This document shows positions 19,996-23,523 of a stretch of DNA of 23,523 nucleotides, in pieces. Made by a program: the position numbers and the translations under genes. The stretch comes from a virus: IMG/VR virus record IMGVR_UViG_3300009034_000212, positions 1 to 23,523 of that record; one strand, 5' to 3'. How positions within the stretch are numbered: position 1 is the first letter of the stretch; every line of letters begins with the position of its first letter. The notes under the pieces were generated by a model. That model was not told where the DNA came from. It did no database searches and worked only from the letters and a program-made list of their open reading frames with translations.

Positions 19996-20208
19996 ATGCG
20001 TATAGAAAAAAATGAAATGTTTGAACCAATAAAAGTAGTATTAGAAACACAAGAAGAAGTAAATGCTTTATTTGCTTTAATGAATCATACCAGTATAACG
20101 GAAGCAATTCCTGTACTTAAAGGATGGTGGGAGAGATTAAAACAATTCAAAACACAAGATTATGAAAAAATTCATAACTTCTTAAATAAAAACGTAATAA
20201 AAAAATAA
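19996..20208 (+). CDS. Small conserved phage protein (70 aa)
   Basis: The phrase FEPIKVVLETQEEVNALFAL followed by a short helical end is typical of a small uncharacterised family in phages. The start is ATG 19996, nine bases after GGGAGG. An ATG at 19991 in another frame overlaps the previous stop but closes after four codons. It lies in the replication and recombination cluster. Function unknown. Confidence 0.65.
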   Translation: MRIEKNEMFEPIKVVLETQEEVNALFALMNHTSITEAIPVLKGWWERLKQFKTQDYEKIHNFLNKNVIKK

Positions 20209-20219
20209 GGGGAAAAATA

Positions 20220-20516
20220 ATGAGTGAAAAAATGATTGAAATTAAAGGTCAGAAAGTTTCAGAAAGCACAATTGTTGAGGCATTGAAAAGGCATTGTAGC
20301 TTTCAGGAGAATTATCAGTTTCAAACAGGGGATGTAGCAAAAAATGAATGGGGTGAGTGGAGAGTAGTAATCAAAACAGATATAGGACTGATAATAGGTT
20401 GTGATAAATTTGGAAATTGGCAAGGAGCAGATCAAAAAGATTTTGAAAGTGTTGGTTATCAGAAAATCACTACTCTTTCTGAACTTATAGAATGTTGGGA
20501 GAAACATAATGGCTAA
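20220..20516 (+). CDS. Hypothetical SH3-like protein (98 aa)
   Basis: The N-terminal helix (GQKVSESTIVEALKRH) is followed by FQTGDVAKNEWGEWRVVIKT and LIIGCDKFGNWQG, a strand pattern like a small barrel, and by an acidic helix. The ATG has AAGGGGAAAAATA as SD. It overlaps the Sak4-like gene by eight bases, which suggests coupled translation. Role unknown. Confidence 0.6.
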   Translation: MSEKMIEIKGQKVSESTIVEALKRHCSFQENYQFQTGDVAKNEWGEWRVVIKTDIGLIIGCDKFGNWQGADQKDFESVGYQKITTLSELIECWEKHNG

Positions 20517-21375
20517 ATTACCAGTCCCTAAACTCAAAAAACCAGCACCCCCACCACCGGCTAAAAAGCAATCAAAAATACCAACAACATCGGCCAAAAA
20601 ATTCACAATCGCCGCTTGGACTGGTGCTGGTGAAGGTGAAAAAGTTATTGTTTATGGTGTTACCGGCAGAGGAAAAACTTCTTTGTGCCGATTATTACCA
20701 AATGCCGTCTTTGTCGGGGCCGATCCTGGTGGTAGCAAAATTCGCAATCTTGATGGAACACCATTAAACTGGATTCCAAGTATTGAAACATTCCAAGATG
20801 TGCGGGATGTATTCCATTCAAATATATTTGAATCGGCGGAAAATATTGTTGTTGAAACAGCTACAGACATTGAACAGTGGGGATTAGCCCATACTCTTGC
20901 CAATGTACCCAAACCAAAATCTCAGGGCGGCGGGCAAGCAACTAATGTGCATGATTATGGTTACCATGAGGGGTTTTCCCACTGGTGTGATACTATGTCA
21001 CTACTTCTCTCCGATTTTGACCGATGGATACGAAAAGGCAAGAATGTAATTCTAACAGCACAAGAGACAACTATCAAATGGAAAACAAGCGGTGTGGAAG
21101 ATTTTCTAATGGCCGCTCCTGAATTACATCACAGTCGGACAGCCTCAACTTTATTGGCTTATTTGCGTTGGGCTGACCATATACTGCGAATTGATTATGC
21201 CAATACGTTTGTCAAAGATGGTCGGGCAAGTCCCACTAAAGAGCGGGCTATTTTTACTGAGGGGGATGCTACGTTTTTTGCCAAGTCCCGCACGATACCG
21301 GCGGAATTTTCTGTAGTGGAATTCAAAAGTCCAGAAGATGATAGTATTTGGAGGCTCCTATTCAATGAAAACTAA
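20509..21375 (+). CDS. Sak4-like AAA ATPase (RecA-fold recombination protein)
   Basis: After a Lys/Pro-rich N-terminal tail the protein has a Walker A loop, GVTGRGKTS (residues 50-58), a following AVFVGADPGGSKI, and a Walker B-like strand ENIVVETATDIEQW (about 111-124). A sensor-like block NVILTAQETT comes later. This pattern is seen in the phage Sak4 group of the AAA_24 family, single-strand annealing proteins with a RecA core. The length, 288 residues, is typical. It sits near the AddB-like nuclease and a probable ssDNA-binding protein, the usual companions. It is probably the phage recombinase; the annealing activity is inferred. Confidence 0.82.
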   Translation: MAKLPVPKLKKPAPPPPAKKQSKIPTTSAKKFTIAAWTGAGEGEKVIVYGVTGRGKTSLCRLLPNAVFVGADPGGSKIRNLDGTPLNWIPSIETFQDVRDVFHSNIFESAENIVVETATDIEQWGLAHTLANVPKPKSQGGGQATNVHDYGYHEGFSHWCDTMSLLLSDFDRWIRKGKNVILTAQETTIKWKTSGVEDFLMAAPELHHSRTASTLLAYLRWADHILRIDYANTFVKDGRASPTKERAIFTEGDATFFAKSRTIPAEFSVVEFKSPEDDSIWRLLFNEN

Positions 21376-21679
21376 AAAAGAAATTCAAGAAATGATTTCA
21401 AAGTGCCAACGGCTTCGTAAAGTTATGCCACACTATTCTATGTTTGGTGATGATAATTGGAAAGGACTTGATGATAATGTTGAAGCTCTTACAAAATGTT
21501 TGACTAAAAGTGAAAAAGAAATAGAAATGCTTGAACGAGTTCGCCTTGATGCAATTGATGAATTGAGTCAAGATTGGGATGAAGATGGTAAAGTAAAAGC
21601 CTATAATTGGATGCTTGAAAAAACTGAAGATGATTTAGTAACTGATGAAGATTTAGAATGTTTTGAAAAGGAGGAATAA
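21365..21679 (+). CDS. Acidic helical protein (104 aa)
   Basis: The whole sequence looks helical and acidic: EIQEMISKCQRLRKVMPHYS, then EALTKCLTKSEKEIEMLERV and a tail rich in Asp and Glu (EDDLVTDEDLECFEKEE). I recognise no family. ATG 21365 lies in the end of the Sak4-like gene, with TGGAGG about ten bases before; the longer frame from 21338 is less probable. It may be an accessory of the ATPase, by position only. Confidence 0.58.
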   Translation: MKTKKEIQEMISKCQRLRKVMPHYSMFGDDNWKGLDDNVEALTKCLTKSEKEIEMLERVRLDAIDELSQDWDEDGKVKAYNWMLEKTEDDLVTDEDLECFEKEE

Positions 21680-22047
21680 TGGGGGTTCAAATTAGCGGAG
21701 GAAAACAACAAGGCCGGAATGAACGATGTGCTTGTGATTCTGGTTTGAAGTTTAAGTATTGTCATGGTGATCCCGTTAAACAAATGCTCTGTACTCGTGT
21801 AGCTAATGAACACATGGTTTCGCTCATCCGACAAGAGCAGAAAAAACGGGGATTGATTCCTTATGATTGGAAATGTAGACATTGTAAATCAGGTTTTGAC
21901 AAACCAAATCAGGGCGTTGTAACCCCGCATTTGCCGATGTGTCCGAAATGTGGGGCGACAGATATTGAAGAAAATAAAAATAAAAATAAAGGGGTGGGAG
22001 ATGAAAAAGGTGAAAAAAGTAAAAAGAGTAAAGAAAGTGGGATTTGA
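21679..22047 (+). CDS. SEC-C motif and zinc-ribbon protein (122 aa)
   Basis: Residues GRNERCACDSGLKFKYCHGD (12-31) are an SEC-C motif, the zinc-binding element known from the SecA C-terminus and many other proteins. A second zinc ribbon follows, CRHC and CPKC, about residues 56-91. The tail is a low-complexity Lys/Asn/Glu run. ATG 21679 shares a base with the previous TAA (TAATG). It overlaps the next gene by 47 bases. The protein may bind DNA or another protein; its role is unknown. Confidence 0.72.
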   Translation: MGVQISGGKQQGRNERCACDSGLKFKYCHGDPVKQMLCTRVANEHMVSLIRQEQKKRGLIPYDWKCRHCKSGFDKPNQGVVTPHLPMCPKCGATDIEENKNKNKGVGDEKGEKSKKSKESGI

Positions 22048-22219
22048 AGATTTGGAACAAGGACAATTTTGTAAGTATAGGAAACAAATTTATTTAACAG
22101 ATGATTGTCTCAACCCATGCAGTATTCAACTTACAGGCCGTGATGCAGGAGGTGTTAACGGGCTTAGTGCTAATAGTTTAGTCACACCAATTAAAGTAAA
22201 AATAGTGGAGGTAAAATAA
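22001..22219 (+). CDS. Small beta-rich protein (72 aa) with Lys/Val start
   Basis: The N-terminus is a run of Lys, Val and Arg (MKKVKKVKRVKKVGF), followed by DLEQGQFCKYRKQIYLTDD and TPIKVKIVEVK. The latter part resembles the gene at 16050-16304. ATG 22001 is preferred over an upstream frame start because GTGGGAG precedes it. The stop shares one base with the next ATG (TAATG). Function unknown. Confidence 0.6.
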   Translation: MKKVKKVKRVKKVGFEDLEQGQFCKYRKQIYLTDDCLNPCSIQLTGRDAGGVNGLSANSLVTPIKVKIVEVK

Positions 22220-23079
22220 TGTCACAAATTAATCGCACAGGCACGTTCCGATTTCAAGCTACCGATGCAGGAATAAAAGCAAAGAAAAAAGGTGAAAAAG
22301 ATAGTAATGTTGTTCAATGGATAGCCCAATTAAAAGCAGTAGAATATTATGACGAAGAAACTGAACAGTGGATTGATTGGTCTGAGTATGATGAATGTGA
22401 AATTACTGCTTACTTAACCCTTTTTGGCAAAGAAAAACAAGCAATTTTTCATGTTCACCAATTGCAAAAAGCATTAGGGTGGTCAGGGGCAGATTTTTCA
22501 GAAATTGAAACAGAACATATTGCTGATGTAATTTTTCAAGGGCGGGTTGAAGAACACACTTATGAAGGTGTTACCAGTTTACGTATCGCCCAAGTTGATG
22601 CTTACGATGCTGAACCTGGTCGAATTCTTCAGAAGTTAGATGCTGATGAAGTTAAGAAACTTAATGCTAAATTTGCCAGTCAATTACGAGAATTGAGTGG
22701 GGGAATTAAACCCCAAAGTGTGCCCAAACCTAAAGTTGATAAAGAGGAAGCCAAAGCAGCAAAGAGAGAACAATTAGCAGGACAAAGAGCTCGTGGCAAA
22801 GCAGCAGAAGCTAAAGCCCCGCAACCTAAATCTCGGCCCGTACCGCCTCGATCGCCTGCAAAAAACAAGACTGCATCGGAGGAACAAGAGAAAATTGACA
22901 AAGGTTCAGCGTGGGCAGATTGTTGTGCGGGGCGAGATAAATCTGTTTCCGATAAAGATTTAGAAAACGCTTGGCATAGGGTAGTTGATGAACTTGATGG
23001 AGAAGATGTGGTTGAAAAGAAAAGTTTATGGGCAGATGTGAGAGATAAAGTAATTACTCAAGTGAAAATACCTATATAA
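22219..23079 (+). CDS. Probable single-stranded DNA-binding protein
   Basis: The first 135 residues read as a beta-rich domain (TFRFQATDAG, WIAQLKAVEYYDEETEQWID, EITAYLTLFG, LQKALGWSGADF, then EEHTYEGVTSLRIAQVDAYD). The ALGW-G-D and EYEG-type blocks are familiar from phage proteins found beside Sak4 or RecT genes, in the DUF669-like group of likely ssDNA-binding proteins. Residues 160-225 are a Lys/Ala/Pro-rich linker. The end (SAWADCCAGRDKSVSDKDLE, then AWHRVVDELDG) is helical. The assignment comes from pattern and position, not from a clear OB fold. It is likely to coat ssDNA for the polymerase and ATPase. Confidence 0.6.
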   Translation: MSQINRTGTFRFQATDAGIKAKKKGEKDSNVVQWIAQLKAVEYYDEETEQWIDWSEYDECEITAYLTLFGKEKQAIFHVHQLQKALGWSGADFSEIETEHIADVIFQGRVEEHTYEGVTSLRIAQVDAYDAEPGRILQKLDADEVKKLNAKFASQLRELSGGIKPQSVPKPKVDKEEAKAAKREQLAGQRARGKAAEAKAPQPKSRPVPPRSPAKNKTASEEQEKIDKGSAWADCCAGRDKSVSDKDLENAWHRVVDELDGEDVVEKKSLWADVRDKVITQVKIPI

Positions 23080-23146
23080 TAAAATTGTTCCCCGCAGGAG
23101 TTTTTCGGACACGGAGGTCCATTATCTTTATATCGGAGGAGAATAA

Positions 23147-23154
23147 ATGTAATG
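23147..23154 (+). promoter_or_regulatory. Start-stop element (ATGTAATG) before the primase gene
   Basis: The ATG at 23147, ideally spaced from GGAGGAG (23135-23141), is followed directly by TAA (23150-23152), which shares its last base with the primase ATG at 23152. Ribosomes could start, stop at once and restart. The 68 bases before it have no gene; a GGAC/GTCC mini-hairpin and one more TTGTTCCCC box (23084) are present. Confidence 0.4.
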
Positions 23155-23523
23155 GACATGCAAGCCAAGTTCCTACAATATCAAAAAAATATCTACCCGA
23201 TGATGGTAGAGCAATTAGCGGGGGGCTTGGGGACAACTGTAGAATCTATCAATAAACTGGGTGTCGGCTTCTGCCCTGGCAGTCAAAGCTGGGTCTGGGC
23301 TGAAAGGGATGAACAGGGGGAAATTGTTGGTCTTGGTCACTATTACCCCGATGGAAAAAAACGGATGGAGGAAGGGTCTAAAAGGGGACTAATATATGAG
23401 TGTACGGGAAGTATTAAAAAAGAAAATGTTTATCCGCGAAGCAAGTTTATTCGGACATATAACGCAAGTGTGGATTGCCCGTTATGTGGAAAAAGGGATT
23501 GGTGTCTCATATCTGATGAGGAT
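23152..23523 (+). CDS. Primase (DnaG/Toprim-like), N-terminal 124 residues (cut by window edge)
   Basis: The frame is open to the window edge. Residues 30-85 (VESINKLGVGFCPGSQSWVW, then GEIVGLGHYYPDGKKRMEEG and SKRGLIYE) match the N-terminal part of phage primases or primase-helicases that precedes the Toprim domain. A zinc knuckle, DCPLCGKRDWC, is at about 108-118, unusual in that it follows that part. The catalytic region lies beyond the window. ATG 23152 has GGAGGAG upstream. The place, after ssDNA-binding and ATPase genes, supports a replication role. A fused helicase cannot be ruled in or out here. Confidence 0.7.
   Translation, partial: MDMQAKFLQYQKNIYPMMVEQLAGGLGTTVESINKLGVGFCPGSQSWVWAERDEQGEIVGLGHYYPDGKKRMEEGSKRGLIYECTGSIKKENVYPRSKFIRTYNASVDCPLCGKRDWCLISDED

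Noticed and set aside
20259-20606. Minus-strand gene of 115 residues
   Set aside because: It lies antisense to the Sak4-like gene start and the gene before it; composition and lack of SD mark it as a shadow frame.

Overview
This window is part of the genome of a tailed double-stranded DNA phage, or of a prophage. It has a portal protein, both terminase subunits, a tyrosine integrase, a family A DNA polymerase, a Sak4-type recombination ATPase and a primase. Genes are short and packed head to tail, often sharing ATGA, TAATG or TGATG junctions. The DNA is AT-rich. No host gene, tRNA or rRNA is visible, so the host cannot be named; Shine-Dalgarno (SD) sites of the GGAGG or GGGGG kind point to a bacterium.

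Left arm (1-7025, minus strand): late genes. Reading leftward they begin with two coiled-coil proteins, a band-7/SPFH protein, a third coiled-coil protein, a 30-residue membrane peptide, a possible small virion protein, a DUF4326 protein, a membrane-anchored trypsin-like protease and several small zinc-knuckle proteins. They end with the terminase small and large subunits, a 57-residue Cys-rich protein and a portal protein cut by the window edge.

Control region (7026-8350): about 1.3 kb with no confident long gene, between the divergent arms. It holds several repeat families, an AT-rich core flanked by mirrored TGTTCC/GGAACA boxes (candidate origin or operator), two similar sigma-70-like promoters, a short leader ORF that seems frameshifted, and a leader RNA with two interleaved stems ending at a T-run.

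Right arm, first part (8351-13620, plus strand): very small early genes, many with CxxC pairs, the first three behind structured leaders. A tyrosine integrase lies on the opposite strand (10777-11544). A helix-turn-helix protein follows, then a structured gap (13248-13458) and a small gene whose only well-placed start is ATC.

Right arm, second part (13620-23523, plus strand): nucleotide metabolism and replication. In order: a dATP/dGTP diphosphohydrolase N-terminal-like protein, a HAD deoxynucleotidase-like protein, a metallophosphoesterase, a family A polymerase split by a +1 frame change, a Cas4/AddB-like nuclease with probable iron-sulfur cysteines, the Sak4-like ATPase, an SEC-C zinc protein, a probable ssDNA-binding protein and the start of a primase. 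Together these could supply a self-contained replication and annealing system. All functions are read from motifs and family resemblance by eye; no search was run.
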